NCBI RefSeq assembly: GCF_900188145.1
Contig: NZ_FZOJ01000041.1
Coordinates: forward strand, 1 to 32,988
Origin: Anaerovirgula multivorans
GTDB lineage: Bacteria; Bacillota; Clostridia; Peptostreptococcales; Natronincolaceae
DNA length: 32,988 nucleotides
Reading direction: 5' to 3'
Below are positions 1-8,564 of this stretch, one piece after another. The notes under the pieces were generated by a model. That model had not been told where the DNA came from and made no database searches. It saw only the letters and a program-made list of their open reading frames with translations. Position numbers and translations under genes: made by a program. Position 1 is the first letter of the stretch. Each line of letters opens with the position of its first letter.

Positions 1-309
1 GAAGAACGAGCATATCACCTTGCTAGTGTAGATACAGCTGAGGATTATGCTAGGGGAGTAAGATTGCATTGGGGGATTGAAAGTACCCATTGGAGCCTAG
101 ATGTAACATTTAGAGAAGATGCCAATAAAACAAGGACAGGGAATGCTCCACAAAATTTTGCATTATTAAAAAGACTGACCCTGAATATGGTAAAAAAAGA
201 TGCAAAAAAGCACCCTAAAAAAAGTCTAAAGAGAAGAAGGTTTATAGCTTCTCTGCATGAGGACTACCTTGAGTATATATTTTCAATTAACTTCGGGAAA
301 CTACAGTAG
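1..309 (+). CDS. ISAs1-family transposase, C-terminal part (runs off the window start)
   Basis: The frame is open from the first base to the stop at 307-309, so only the last ~102 residues are visible. The segment holds a conserved ISAs1/IS1358-type block: an HWGIES motif, then LDVTFREDANKTRTGNAPQN, then a basic tail with KSLKRRR and a terminal HEDYLEYI. In this family the block contains the end of the DDE catalytic domain, with the E of HWGIES as the likely third acidic residue. The enzyme moves its own insertion sequence by cutting the ends. Whether the copy is complete cannot be judged because the 5' part is outside the window. I did not find a clear terminal inverted repeat just after the stop. 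Family assignment is firm; activity is unknown. Confidence 0.8.
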   Translation, partial: EERAYHLASVDTAEDYARGVRLHWGIESTHWSLDVTFREDANKTRTGNAPQNFALLKRLTLNMVKKDAKKHPKKSLKRRRFIASLHEDYLEYIFSINFGKLQ

Positions 310-432
310 ATTCTAATAAGATACTGGGTATATCCTTAGCCGGACTACCTGGTTAACACGAGTACAAAAACACACTTAGGGAAATTCTCGGAATATTTAT
401 TACCAATTCTTACTACTACCGGGATACATTTC

Positions 433-828
433 ATGACAAACCAAGGCCTACCACAATACAAATGCTGCAATGGCATTTTTAAAAAATTCTCTTTTGAGGA
501 TTTTGGAATAAAATGTATTCATGCTTTTGCCGTGCTACTAAACATGTTTAATAGTAACACAAATAAAGCTATCGAAGAATTTATAAGATACCACAAAGAA
601 TATAGTAATGAAGATTTCTTAGATATTTATGAAACAAGGAAAATTAGAAATAGTGAAGCGATATCAATAATTAAAGATTTATGCAATGTAGATCAATCTA
701 CAGACATTCAAAACCTTGATAAAGATGTTAGAGATAAGCATTTAATAGAACTAAAAAATAGAGGTCTATCGACAAGACAAATAGCTAGGCTTACAGGGAT
801 AGGAAGAAGTATAGTTATGAAATTATAG
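433..828 (+). pseudogene. REP-associated (RAYT, Y1-type) transposase, C-terminal remnant
   Basis: The 131-residue product matches the C-terminal third of REP-associated tyrosine transposases. It has a helical segment around VLLNMFNSNTNKAIEEFIRY, then an acidic stretch, then a final helix-turn-helix of the form GLSTRQIARLTGIGRSIVMK, which is typical of these enzymes. The N-terminal Y1/HUH catalytic domain with its HxH and tyrosine is absent. The frame is open upstream only to a stop at 337-339, and the added residues do not look like the family. No good ribosome binding site precedes the ATG. It is therefore a 5'-truncated remnant. Two REP-like palindromes start 26 bases after its stop, the expected partner for this transposase type. 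Confidence 0.65.
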
Positions 829-854
829 GTGGTAAGCGATATAAACCAACCACA

Positions 855-914
855 AGAACCGTCCCTGCGGGTTCTCCCTGCAGTTTCTCTGCGAGAACCG
901 TCCCTATGGTTTCT
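855..914 (+). repeat. pair of REP-like palindromes next to RAYT remnant
   Basis: Two 21-bp units in direct orientation lie at 855-875 and 894-914. Both begin AGAACCGTCCCT and end in a (G)GTTTCT or GGGTTCT-like arm. In the first, AGAACC pairs perfectly with GGTTCT around a nine-base loop. In the second, one base of the right arm differs. REP-like palindromes beside a RAYT gene are the usual arrangement, as the transposase recognises these hairpins. The second unit runs to the very start of the HsdR fragment, so it may mark an insertion boundary. Confidence 0.7.
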
Positions 915-916
915 AT

Positions 917-1369
917 ATGATTGTAGTAGATCGCTTGCAACTGAGGAGCCAAATCGATTCCAAAATGCTTAATATGAACATTGATAATAGGATGTATGTT
1001 GAAGCTAGAAATAAGAAAACATTTTTAGAAGCACTTGCATCAGATACACGGCTAGTGATTGTAAATCTACAAAAATTTGGTTCAGTGCGGGAAATGTTAG
1101 ATGATGAAGTAATGGGAAAATTAGCTAAGCTGCGTATTGTATTTCTAATCGATGAAATTCATCGTTCAAATAGCGGAGATCGACATGAAGAAATGATAAC
1201 TATTTTTGATGAATTACAAGCACCCTTTGATAACAACTCCCACTATGCTAAAACCAAGAGAAAGAAGAATCTCATTATCGGTTTTACTGCTACGCCAGAT
1301 GATCATACACTTGCCCGTTTTGGTGAATTTAGTGGTTATGCAGAAAGTGAAAAATATGGATATCAGTTC
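917..1369 (+). pseudogene. hsdR: type I restriction subunit HsdR, internal fragment
   Basis: The open frame continues to 1387, but recognisable HsdR sequence stops near 1369. It covers only part of the SF2 motor region. VVDRLQLRSQI corresponds to the helicase segment after motif I, FLIDEIHRSNSGDRH is motif II (DEAD/DEAH-like box), and LIIGFTATPDDHTLARFGEF is motif III with the following block. A normal HsdR has about 1000 residues, with an N-terminal nuclease domain and C-terminal HsdM-binding part, both absent here. The left break coincides with the second REP-like palindrome. The right break is a fusion into VanZ sequence in another frame. No hsdM or hsdS is present. It cannot work as a restriction enzyme and is a relic of a lost type I locus. 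Confidence 0.85.
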
Positions 1370-1377
1370 TACTTTGG

Positions 1378-2331
1378 ATGGGACTGATATTCTACTTTTC
1401 ATCCAAACCTGCAGTTCAGTCGAAGGAGCTCAGTGGCAATGTAACGGAAATTGTGGTACAGACTGTACAGAGGGTAGCCCCTAACAGGGCTGCTGAGTTA
1501 GATATAGGAAGGTTACATCATTTGATAAGAAAAAATGCTCATTTCTTTTCCTATTTAGTTCTTGGTGTATTAGTGCTAAATGCCTTAAGGAGAAGTGGTG
1601 TGTATGGGTCTAAGGGAATTATGATAGCTTTTTTAATCTGTGTCCTTTATGCTATATCAGATGAGTTCCATCAAACCTTTGTACCTGGCAGGAGTGGTGA
1701 GATTCGTGATGTTATTATTGATAGTGCTGGTGCGACTGTTGGGGTTTTAGGGTATTTAGGTATGAGTAGAGTGTGGAGAATGGGAGAAAAAGAAATCATA
1801 TTTAGCTTGTCATGGGCAAACATAATAGCTATTGGTGGTGTTCTAGTAACTTTATCTTTAGGAATCTATAATACTTTACAACACCGCCTAACTATCAATA
1901 AGACAAAATATATTGATACAATAACAATGGAGCGTATAAAATGGTTAAAAAAATTAAGGGTAGATATATCTAGATTTTCAGGTTTGACAAGTTTTTGGGT
2001 GAAAACTTTAAGCCATTCAGATGGAAAAGAATCTCATGAATTATTAAAAGAAATTGATATTTTAAGAGTTATGATAAAATTGAGATTAAACCCAGCGGAA
2101 GAGATTTACCGCTTGCGGGAGCTGAAGCAAAATACCTTAGTAGAAAATGCGGAGCGTGAAGGAAAAAGGCAACGAATTGAGGAAATGACGGAATTCTTAA
2201 AAGGACAATCCTACGAACTGGAGGAATATGATGAACAGCTTGTAAGGCGGCTTATTGAGAAGATAACGATATTTGATGATGAAGCTACTGTACAATTTAA
2301 GTTGGGTGTTGAGATTAATGTAGAAATATAA
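1378..2331 (+). CDS. chimeric ORF: VanZ-like + membrane protein + serine-recombinase tail
   Basis: One uninterrupted 317-codon frame joins three unrelated pieces. Residues 1-133 are VanZ-like, lacking the first few residues of the family: FYFSSKPA near the start, KNAHFFSYLVLG, SDEFHQTFVPGRSGEIRD, then IDSAGA. Residues ~135-240 begin MGEKEIIFSLSW and look like a separate one-helix membrane protein with a conserved ERIKWLKKLRVDIS segment. Residues ~243-317 are the coiled tail of a large serine recombinase (KRQRIEEMTEFLKG, then DEQLVRRLIEKITIFDD). The ATG lies inside the HsdR junction and has no clear ribosome binding site. Expression and function are doubtful. It is most simply read as successive deletions that happened to stay in frame. 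Confidence 0.7.
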   Translation: MGLIFYFSSKPAVQSKELSGNVTEIVVQTVQRVAPNRAAELDIGRLHHLIRKNAHFFSYLVLGVLVLNALRRSGVYGSKGIMIAFLICVLYAISDEFHQTFVPGRSGEIRDVIIDSAGATVGVLGYLGMSRVWRMGEKEIIFSLSWANIIAIGGVLVTLSLGIYNTLQHRLTINKTKYIDTITMERIKWLKKLRVDISRFSGLTSFWVKTLSHSDGKESHELLKEIDILRVMIKLRLNPAEEIYRLRELKQNTLVENAEREGKRQRIEEMTEFLKGQSYELEEYDEQLVRRLIEKITIFDDEATVQFKLGVEINVEI

Positions 2332-2352
2332 GAAATGTATTATAATGACCTG

Positions 2353-2389
2353 AAAGCCAATTAAGGAATGCTCTCTTGATTGGCTTTTT
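2353..2389 (+). terminator. rho-independent terminator after chimeric ORF
   Basis: A 13-bp stem (AAAGCCAATTAAG with CTTGATTGGCTTT, one G-T pair) encloses an 8-9 base loop and ends in a short T run. It separates the left-end debris from the PadR-ABC operon. Confidence 0.8.
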
Positions 2390-2435
2390 ATCTTATTATA
2401 AATGGACCAAACGATTTTATCAAATAGCCAAGGTA

Positions 2436-2504
2436 TTGACAGTCAGTAAATATGTATGCTATATTAAAATAGAATCACGATAACGAAAATCGAAAACGAA
2501 AATC
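2436..2504 (+). promoter_or_regulatory. promoter and candidate operator of the PadR-ABC-CHR operon
   Basis: TTGACA at 2436-2441 is followed after 18 bases by TATATT at 2460-2465. Just downstream is a direct repeat, AACGAAAATC at 2482-2491 and again at 2495-2504, with a 13-base period. It lies between the start site and the ribosome binding site. PadR proteins generally repress their own operons, so this region is the place to look for the binding site. The repeat being the operator is my inference. Confidence 0.6.
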
Positions 2505-2525
2505 AATATAAAAAGGAGAAAATCA

Positions 2526-2834
2526 ATGTCTGAAAAAGTATTAAGAAAATTGTTCTTAGGGTTTATCGGTATCCATATTCTGCATCATGCCAAAAAGGAG
2601 CCGATTTATGGACTTTGGATGATTGAGGAGCTTGAGCATCATGGATACACTATTAGTGCGGGTACACTTTATCCGATTTTGAATGGCATGGAGAAGGATG
2701 GTCTTCTTGTATCCTCTGAAGAAAACGTAGAAGGGAAAATTAGAAAATACTACAGGACAACATCTCATGGGGACGTAGTTTTAAAGGAAGCAAGGGCAAA
2801 AGCCTATGAGCTATTCAAGGAAATGAAGGAGTAG
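2526..2834 (+). CDS. PadR-family transcriptional regulator
   Basis: This 102-residue protein has the PadR winged helix-turn-helix: an N-terminal helix (FLGFIGIHILHHAKKEPIYG), the recognition region around ISAGTLYPILNGMEKDGLL, and the wing ending in KIRKYYRTTSHG. It is followed by one C-terminal dimerisation helix, which is the short PadR-s2 layout. PadR proteins sense drugs or phenolics and derepress neighbouring exporters. The start ATG has a good AAAGGAG site. The gene lies 8 bases before an ABC exporter pair, so the regulator probably controls that exporter. The ligand cannot be read from the sequence. Confidence 0.9.
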   Translation: MSEKVLRKLFLGFIGIHILHHAKKEPIYGLWMIEELEHHGYTISAGTLYPILNGMEKDGLLVSSEENVEGKIRKYYRTTSHGDVVLKEARAKAYELFKEMKE

Positions 2835-2842
2835 GTGAGGAT

Positions 2843-4591
2843 ATGAGAAAATTCGGTCCTCCTAAAGGGAAAGAAACACTGGTCCAGTTTTTGCTCAAAT
2901 ATAAGTTTCAGTTTATTGTTTCATCCGTAGCAGGGATTTTTTATAACACTGTCATCGTATTGGGGCCAATATTTTTAGGAAAATTAATTGATGCTGCAGC
3001 TGGAGGCACAACAGAATTAGTATTGCTTTCTGCGCTATATTTCGTCGGCGTGACTTCGTTTTTTCAGTTTGCAAGATTTATTAAACGTTGGTACATGCGC
3101 GATCAATTCAATCATGTAGCTTGTGATTTACGTCAGACACTTTTAGACCGAATCCTGGGATACAAGCTTCCTGAATTGGAAAAGGAGACTGTTGGTGATT
3201 TGATGTCACGCACAGTGGGTGATATTACTTTGGTGGTCGACACAGTGATGTCAACAATCAATGAGGGATGGGATACTTGGTTGTTGATGCTATCCTATTT
3301 TGGAGTACTTTTGTACATGGATTGGAAGATCACTTTGCTGGCATCCCTTTTGGTTCCTGGAACACTGCTGTTGGCACATATGATGAGAAATGTGCTTTAT
3401 CGGTATTCGCTGAGTTCAAGACAATCAGCATCTATTGCTCACACTGGACTGCAAAGATATCTCTCTGCAATTTCCGTATTGCGGCTTTTTGGTAGGGAAG
3501 AGGCAGAAAAATCTACCATCATGGAAGCCTATGAACAGCAGGTTAAGTGGAATATCAAGCAGATTTTATTACAACAATCACTGTTGCCTGTCTATGCACT
3601 AATTGCTGGACTTGGCGTTGTCATCGTTATTGGTATGGGCGGAGAAAATGTAAGAACAGGCATGTGGACAGTAGGAACCTTCAATGCTTACATGGTGATG
3701 TTTATTGCTTTTTCAGGACGCACAAGGGTGGCGGCAAAGGTGTTCAATCGTTGGCATGGCGCTAAGGCAGCATGGCAACGTATTAAGGAAAAAATGATAT
3801 TGGATAAGAATGAAAAAATAGCGGACACTGATACTTTTGATTTACGTAATACAGATCAATTGAAGGTATCACACCTTGATTTTTCATATGGCTCAAAAGA
3901 GGTCTTAAGAGATATTTGTTTTGAAGTAAAAGCTGGTGAAATCGTTGGTATTACAGGCGCAGTCGGCTCTGGTAAATCCACATTAATCAATGCCTTGTTA
4001 GGGCTATATCCATATGAAGGGGATATCCTCATTAATTCAAGACAATTGAGTGATATAGCTGATTCACAAAGAAACAATATGATTGGTTATTCAGGACACG
4101 AGCAGTTTCTATTTTCTATGAATATTGAAGAAAATATTATTTTCGGTCTGGAGTATAAAAACCCGGAACTGAAAGATACCCTGACAACAGCAGCCTTAGT
4201 AGAAGATATAGAGCGGTTTGATGATGGACTAAAGACCGGTGTCGGAGAAAAAGGACTAAAGGTATCAGGTGGGCAACGTCAACGTATATCAATGGCAAGA
4301 GCTATCTACAAAAAGCCAGCCATTCTTTTGTTAGACGACCCCTTCTCGGCACTCGACATTGCGACAGAACAAAGGGTAATCAAACGATTAAAGGAGGATT
4401 TTAAGGATCAGATCGTCATCTTATCCAGTCATCGCCTGAGCGCATTTGAAAACGTTGATAAGATTATAGTACTAGAAAAGGGATCTATCCTCGAAGCAGG
4501 TACACACAATCAATTGATGAGCAGGCGTGGACTCTATTATGAGATCTACCAAGCCCAGAAATTCATGAAGGAGGGAAGTGCACATGAATAA
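2843..4591 (+). CDS. ABC exporter half-transporter, degenerate-site subunit
   Basis: 582 residues with the type IV exporter layout: about six transmembrane helices in residues 15-300, then a nucleotide-binding domain. The domain has Walker A GAVGSGKST (near 371), signature VSGGQRQR (near 474) and Walker B ILLLDDPFSALD (near 493). The residue after the Walker B aspartate is Asp rather than the catalytic Glu, while the signature is canonical. That is the pattern of the TM287/BmrC-type subunit in heterodimeric exporters. The H-loop histidine is present (SSHRLS). It overlaps the next gene by eight bases, so the two are translationally coupled and should form one heterodimer. Substrate is unknown; a PadR regulator and a second transporter in the operon suggest drug or toxic-ion efflux. 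Confidence 0.9.
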   Translation: MRKFGPPKGKETLVQFLLKYKFQFIVSSVAGIFYNTVIVLGPIFLGKLIDAAAGGTTELVLLSALYFVGVTSFFQFARFIKRWYMRDQFNHVACDLRQTLLDRILGYKLPELEKETVGDLMSRTVGDITLVVDTVMSTINEGWDTWLLMLSYFGVLLYMDWKITLLASLLVPGTLLLAHMMRNVLYRYSLSSRQSASIAHTGLQRYLSAISVLRLFGREEAEKSTIMEAYEQQVKWNIKQILLQQSLLPVYALIAGLGVVIVIGMGGENVRTGMWTVGTFNAYMVMFIAFSGRTRVAAKVFNRWHGAKAAWQRIKEKMILDKNEKIADTDTFDLRNTDQLKVSHLDFSYGSKEVLRDICFEVKAGEIVGITGAVGSGKSTLINALLGLYPYEGDILINSRQLSDIADSQRNNMIGYSGHEQFLFSMNIEENIIFGLEYKNPELKDTLTTAALVEDIERFDDGLKTGVGEKGLKVSGGQRQRISMARAIYKKPAILLLDDPFSALDIATEQRVIKRLKEDFKDQIVILSSHRLSAFENVDKIIVLEKGSILEAGTHNQLMSRRGLYYEIYQAQKFMKEGSAHE

Positions 4592-6359
4592 AGAAAATCA
4601 AAACCATCATTTTCTTAAAAGTGCCATGAAAACAGTTTTTAAACATAGACCAATGTTCTTTCTTCTCCTTTTTGGAACAGTGGGTATTGGAGCGATTGCA
4701 AATGTGTGGCCGTCACTTATATTAAGACAAATCGTTGATGGCCCGTTGACAACTGGAGAAGGTGCTATATGGAAAATGGCATTCACTTATTTGGCTGCAG
4801 TGTTGGTCATTGGGATATTAGATTTCATCAGAGAAATCAGCGCCACAGTGATCGGTCAAGGGGTACTTCTTGATATTAGAAAACAAATGCTTGAGCATTT
4901 ACAGAAGTTACCGATGAAGTATTATTTACGGGTACCTGTTGGAGAAACACTTTCCAAATTTACTGCCGATCTAGATGCAGTCAACACTTTGTTCTCGGCA
5001 GGGCTTGTGAGTGCTATGGCAGATATCCTTAAGATTCTAGGGATTTTTGTAGCACTATTTGCACTTTCAAAGCCAACTGGATGGATAGCATTAGGGGCTT
5101 TACCGATTATATTTTTCCTATCGAATTTTTTTCGAAAGAATATATTTGTGAAGCAGAAAGAAGTGCGAAAGAAGGTCTCAGATATCAATACAACGATTCA
5201 AGAGGTTTACTCTGGTCTTAAGATTGTAAAAACCTTTGGCAAGGAGGATTTATTTTCAAAGCGATTTGAGGAAAAGCTTGAAGCTCACCGTTTGGCTATG
5301 AATGGAAATAGTATCTACGATGCTTGGTTCCCTTGTATTATGCAAATTGTCAGAGCCAGTGTTATAGCACTTGCATTGGTTGTTGGTGCATCAAATAATG
5401 GAACAACCTTTGCTTTGGGGCTTTCTATTGGTACTTTAGCAGCCATAGCTGATTTATTTGTCCGTATGTTTGAACCGGTTGAGGCTATTGCCTCAGAGAT
5501 TCAAACTATTCAACAGGCATTCGCCGGGATTGATCGAGTTAAGGGCTTCTTTTCCGAAATAGTAGAAGATAAACATAGTGATGAAACCGAAAACGTCATA
5601 CACATGGATCCAACAGTCAAGAGCGATATTATTCTGAATCATGTGGTTTTCGAATATACAGATGGTAAAAAGGTCATCAATAAAGCCACTTTTACAATTA
5701 AGGAAGGTAGTAAGGTTGCTATTGCAGGAAGAACCGGATCTGGAAAGACGACGATTTTATCGCTGATTGCAGGTCTATATCCCGCAACTAGCGGTACGAT
5801 CACTATTGGAGGAGCCAATCCTTTTTTGCTACCTGCTAGTGAAAGACGAAAATACATGGGTATAGTGCCACAAAATGTCCAACTTTTTAATGGATCGATC
5901 TTGGATAATATCACATTAAAGGACACTGATATAACAAGAGAAGATGCCTGGATTGCTTTAGAGACTGTAAGGCTTGGTGAAACAGTTCGTGAACTGGAGA
6001 AAGGGATCGATACAGTCATAGGCGAGGGAGAAGTTCAGCTTTCATTTGGACAAATGCAGCTACTGTCCTTAGCTAGAGCGATAGTCATCAATCCCCCTAT
6101 CCTTTTATTGGATGAATTGACATCTGGTTTAGATGCGTTAACAGAAAAGGTGCTATTGAATGCTATTCGACAAGTCAGTTCAAACCGCACAATTATTACG
6201 ATTAGTCATAGAATATCAGGAATTATTGATGCCGATACAGTACACATCATGGATGCAGGAAAAGTCGTAGAAAGTGGCACGCCGGAAGAACTTTCCAAAA
6301 TGGATGGGTGGTTTGCGATCTATAAACGTCTTGAAGAGCGAGGATGGAAAGTCGGCTAG
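4584..6359 (+). CDS. ABC exporter half-transporter, catalytic-Glu subunit
   Basis: About 591 residues with an N-terminal six-helix membrane domain and C-terminal ATPase. Walker A is GRTGSGKTT (near 382), the signature is LSFGQMQLLS (near 484) and Walker B is ILLLDELTSGLD (near 506) with the catalytic Glu present. The signature has Phe in place of the first Gly of LSGGQ. Combined with the DD Walker B of the partner, this gives one canonical and one degenerate ATP site, as in BmrCD/TM287-288. I chose ATG 4584 because an AAGGAGGG site ends eight bases before it; a GTG at 4578 is in frame but too close. The gene ends 29 bases before the CHR transporter and is in the same operon. Confidence 0.9.
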   Translation: MNKENQNHHFLKSAMKTVFKHRPMFFLLLFGTVGIGAIANVWPSLILRQIVDGPLTTGEGAIWKMAFTYLAAVLVIGILDFIREISATVIGQGVLLDIRKQMLEHLQKLPMKYYLRVPVGETLSKFTADLDAVNTLFSAGLVSAMADILKILGIFVALFALSKPTGWIALGALPIIFFLSNFFRKNIFVKQKEVRKKVSDINTTIQEVYSGLKIVKTFGKEDLFSKRFEEKLEAHRLAMNGNSIYDAWFPCIMQIVRASVIALALVVGASNNGTTFALGLSIGTLAAIADLFVRMFEPVEAIASEIQTIQQAFAGIDRVKGFFSEIVEDKHSDETENVIHMDPTVKSDIILNHVVFEYTDGKKVINKATFTIKEGSKVAIAGRTGSGKTTILSLIAGLYPATSGTITIGGANPFLLPASERRKYMGIVPQNVQLFNGSILDNITLKDTDITREDAWIALETVRLGETVRELEKGIDTVIGEGEVQLSFGQMQLLSLARAIVINPPILLLDELTSGLDALTEKVLLNAIRQVSSNRTIITISHRISGIIDADTVHIMDAGKVVESGTPEELSKMDGWFAIYKRLEERGWKVG

Positions 6360-6388
6360 AAAGATAGGTAAATAAGGAGGAAAAGATA

Positions 6389-7561
6389 TTGGAAAATATC
6401 AAATGGCGTACTTTTCTTAAAGATGTATTAATCTGTTCTTTAGGAGCATATGGAGGACCTGAAGCGCATTATGGTGTTTTTACAGATCAATTGGTTGTAA
6501 AGAAAAAGTATTTAACTGAAGAGGAATTGGTTGAACTAATTGCTTTAACAGGCATTTTACCGGGTCCAAGTAGCACTCAGACTATTGTTGCCATTGGGCA
6601 TAAAATGGGAGGACCATGGTTGGCTTTTCTAACTATGTTGGTGTGGGCTTTACCAGTACTTACATTGATGACGTTATTATCGTTTTTAAGCCAATTCTTA
6701 GGAAGTATGAATATATCTCAGGATGGACTTCGTTATATTGGTCCAATGGCTGTGGGATTTATTATTGTAGCAGCTTATCGCATAGGGAGAAAAGTAGTAA
6801 CAGACAAGATTACTTTATTGCTATTACTACTGGGAGGCATAACCACTTACTTTATTCGTGAACCATGGATCTATCCGTTAGTTCTAATTTTAGGTGGAGT
6901 GGTGAGTATTATTACCTCAAAGGAAAAGAATCTTTGGAACCATGTAAAATTAAGCCCACCTTGGAAATTCCTTATTGCCTTTGGAGTCTTTGCAGTTGGA
7001 AGCCTTCTATTAACTTTTATTTGGGATAACCGAATTATTCATCTATTTGAAAGTTTTTATCGGTATGGTTACTTGGTTATTGGAGGTGGGCAAGTAGTAG
7101 TACCCCTAATGTATAGTGAGTTAGTAGAAGTGAATCAATATATGACAAATCAAGAGTTTTTAACTGGTTTTGGTCTTGTACAAGGATTACCTGGGCCTAT
7201 GTTTAGCTTCAGTGCATATGCAGGCGGAATGGCAGCCCGTGGAGAGAGTATATTAACCCAAGTGCTAGGCGCTGTTACAGGGGGAATAGCAATATTTTTA
7301 CCCGGTCTTCTTTTGATTTACTTTATATATCCAATATGGGAAAATCTAAAGAAAATTAAAGGAATAAAAGTTTCTTTAAAGGGTATAACTGCGGTTGCTG
7401 GTGGGCTAATTACTGTTGCTGCAATCATCCTAATGCAAAAGAGTGGGTTTGTATTTGACAATGTTATTGTTATGCTTACAACGGTTGTGATTTTAATAAC
7501 GAAAAAAATACCAGCACCCCTAATCGTGGTAGCTGCTTTAGCTGCAGGCTTTATTTTGTAA
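6389..7561 (+). CDS. chrA: CHR-family (ChrA-like) anion transporter, two-domain form
   Basis: 390 residues with two homologous halves of about five or six helices each, the long-chain CHR form. The first half carries GAYGGPEAHYG and, after LTEEELVELIALTG, ILPGPSSTQT. The second half carries VIGGGQVVVPLMYSELV and FGLVQGLPGPMFSFSAYAGG. These GGG/PGP pairs are the family hallmarks. Known members export chromate by proton symport; others may carry different oxyanions. The start is TTG at 6389, set by AAGGAGG eight bases upstream. Being last in a PadR-controlled operon with an ABC exporter is unusual for chrA and suggests a general stress-efflux role. The true ion is not shown by the sequence. Confidence 0.88.
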   Translation: MENIKWRTFLKDVLICSLGAYGGPEAHYGVFTDQLVVKKKYLTEEELVELIALTGILPGPSSTQTIVAIGHKMGGPWLAFLTMLVWALPVLTLMTLLSFLSQFLGSMNISQDGLRYIGPMAVGFIIVAAYRIGRKVVTDKITLLLLLLGGITTYFIREPWIYPLVLILGGVVSIITSKEKNLWNHVKLSPPWKFLIAFGVFAVGSLLLTFIWDNRIIHLFESFYRYGYLVIGGGQVVVPLMYSELVEVNQYMTNQEFLTGFGLVQGLPGPMFSFSAYAGGMAARGESILTQVLGAVTGGIAIFLPGLLLIYFIYPIWENLKKIKGIKVSLKGITAVAGGLITVAAIILMQKSGFVFDNVIVMLTTVVILITKKIPAPLIVVAALAAGFIL

Positions 7562-7619
7562 TTTGGAATTAAACTATATGACTTCATAACACTTAAAAAT
7601 AAAAAACCTTTATAAGTTG

Positions 7620-7656
7620 GGAGCCAAAGTAATAGTAAATTGGCAACTTTGACTCC
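7620..7656. terminator. hairpin between convergent genes
   Basis: GGAGCCAAAGT (7620-7630) pairs with ACTTTGACTCC (7646-7656) with one mismatch. It lies between the CHR gene and the end of the minus-strand recombinase remnant, so it may act as a two-way terminator. There is no proper T run on either side, so the call is weak. Confidence 0.4.
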
Positions 7657-7677
7657 AAATTACTTAGCATAATATTT

Positions 7678-8451
7678 TTAGTTTTTAATCTTGCCGTATT
7701 CCTTCAGCCAATTAAGCAAGTCTGTGTCGTTTGTCTATGATGGAACTGAAGGTTGTTCAATATTGTGGGCTTTTTCAAGAGCAATTCTTTTCATTTCGGT
7801 ATTAGCACGAGCATAAACCTCCGTTGTACTAATATCCACATGTTCAAGAATGTCTCTGATATAAACCAGATTAACTCCTGCTTGCAGCAAATGCATGGCT
7901 TTTGTATGCCTTAATACATGAGGGGTAACTTTCTCAGGTATCAGAGAAGATTTGATTTTTGCCATTTGCACATATTTGTTTAAAATATAAGATATACCAG
8001 CTCGGGTTAATTTTTCTCAATGTTTATTAGGCGATTGTTTTTGAAAGACTATTGAATCTGCCTGTTTAAAGAACTTTGTCAGCTCTTCTTCAGTAAAGAT
8101 ATACGGAACAAAGTTTGTTCTGGTACAGCCAAGCATATCTGTTGAGGGAATATAGACTTCGTAACCGTGCCTTTGCATATAAAGTCCCAACTGCCGGATT
8201 GTCCATATCCGTAATTTCTGGTTTTGATGAGTTTCATTCGGAGTTTTTTGCAGCCATTTTTCAACAATATCTTTTGATAAGACTTTTTCACTTAAATCAA
8301 AGGATTTTGAAAATGTATTAAACCGCTTAAGAATTCTAGCTTGCAAGTTATACTTTAGTCCAATAGCCCTCTTTTCATTGATGAAATCTTTGATAATGCT
8401 ACCCAGAATCCCTGAATATTTAAATTCTTTAAGTTGATTTTTCTTACCCAA
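7678..8451 (-). pseudogene. tyrosine recombinase (XerD/phage-integrase type), deleted and with two stops
   Basis: Reading from 8451 leftwards, a SAM-like core-binding domain (DFINEKRAIGLKYNLQARIL ... WTIRQLGLYMQRHGYEV) leads to the start of the catalytic domain (YIFTEEELTKFFKQADSI). An in-frame TGA follows at 8017-8019. The same frame resumes directly with KLTRAGISYILNKYV and reaches the C-terminal catalytic block VTPHVLRHTKAMHLLQAGVN with LEHVDISTTEVYAR, which holds the HxxR, the usual H/W position and the tyrosine. About 90 residues with the first catalytic Arg and Lys are missing between. A second in-frame stop at 7735-7737 precedes the natural-looking end (LLNWLKEYGKIKN). The likely start is TTG 8451-8449, seven bases after GGAGGT. 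It is non-functional. Confidence 0.85.
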
Positions 8452-8526
8452 TTTATTTACCTCCGAATTCTGCATCAAGAGCACATTTTCTGAGGAAGTT
8501 AATATCTACATGAAGATAATCTTGAT

Positions 8527-8544
8527 TATGTGAAGCTTCACATA
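8527..8544. repeat. 18-bp perfect palindrome
   Basis: TATGTGAAGCTTCACATA reads identically on both strands. It lies in the gap between the recombinase remnant and the Rrf2 operon, about 140 bases upstream of that operon's promoter. It could be a regulator site or a recombination site; nothing in the sequence decides. Confidence 0.5.
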
Positions 8545-8564
8545 AGAGAAGAAATAAGAAAAGA

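Noticed and set aside
2482..2504. Direct repeat AACGAAAATC read as an iteron or origin
   Set aside because: Only two copies, 13 bases apart, between a promoter and a start codon. A regulator site is far more likely than an origin.
5639..6019. Long antisense frame opposite the second ABC ATPase
   Set aside because: It mirrors the coding strand of a well-supported gene, has no ribosome binding site and no protein-like motifs. Similar antisense frames over the MATE, ChrA, UvrA and conjugation genes were rejected for the same reason.
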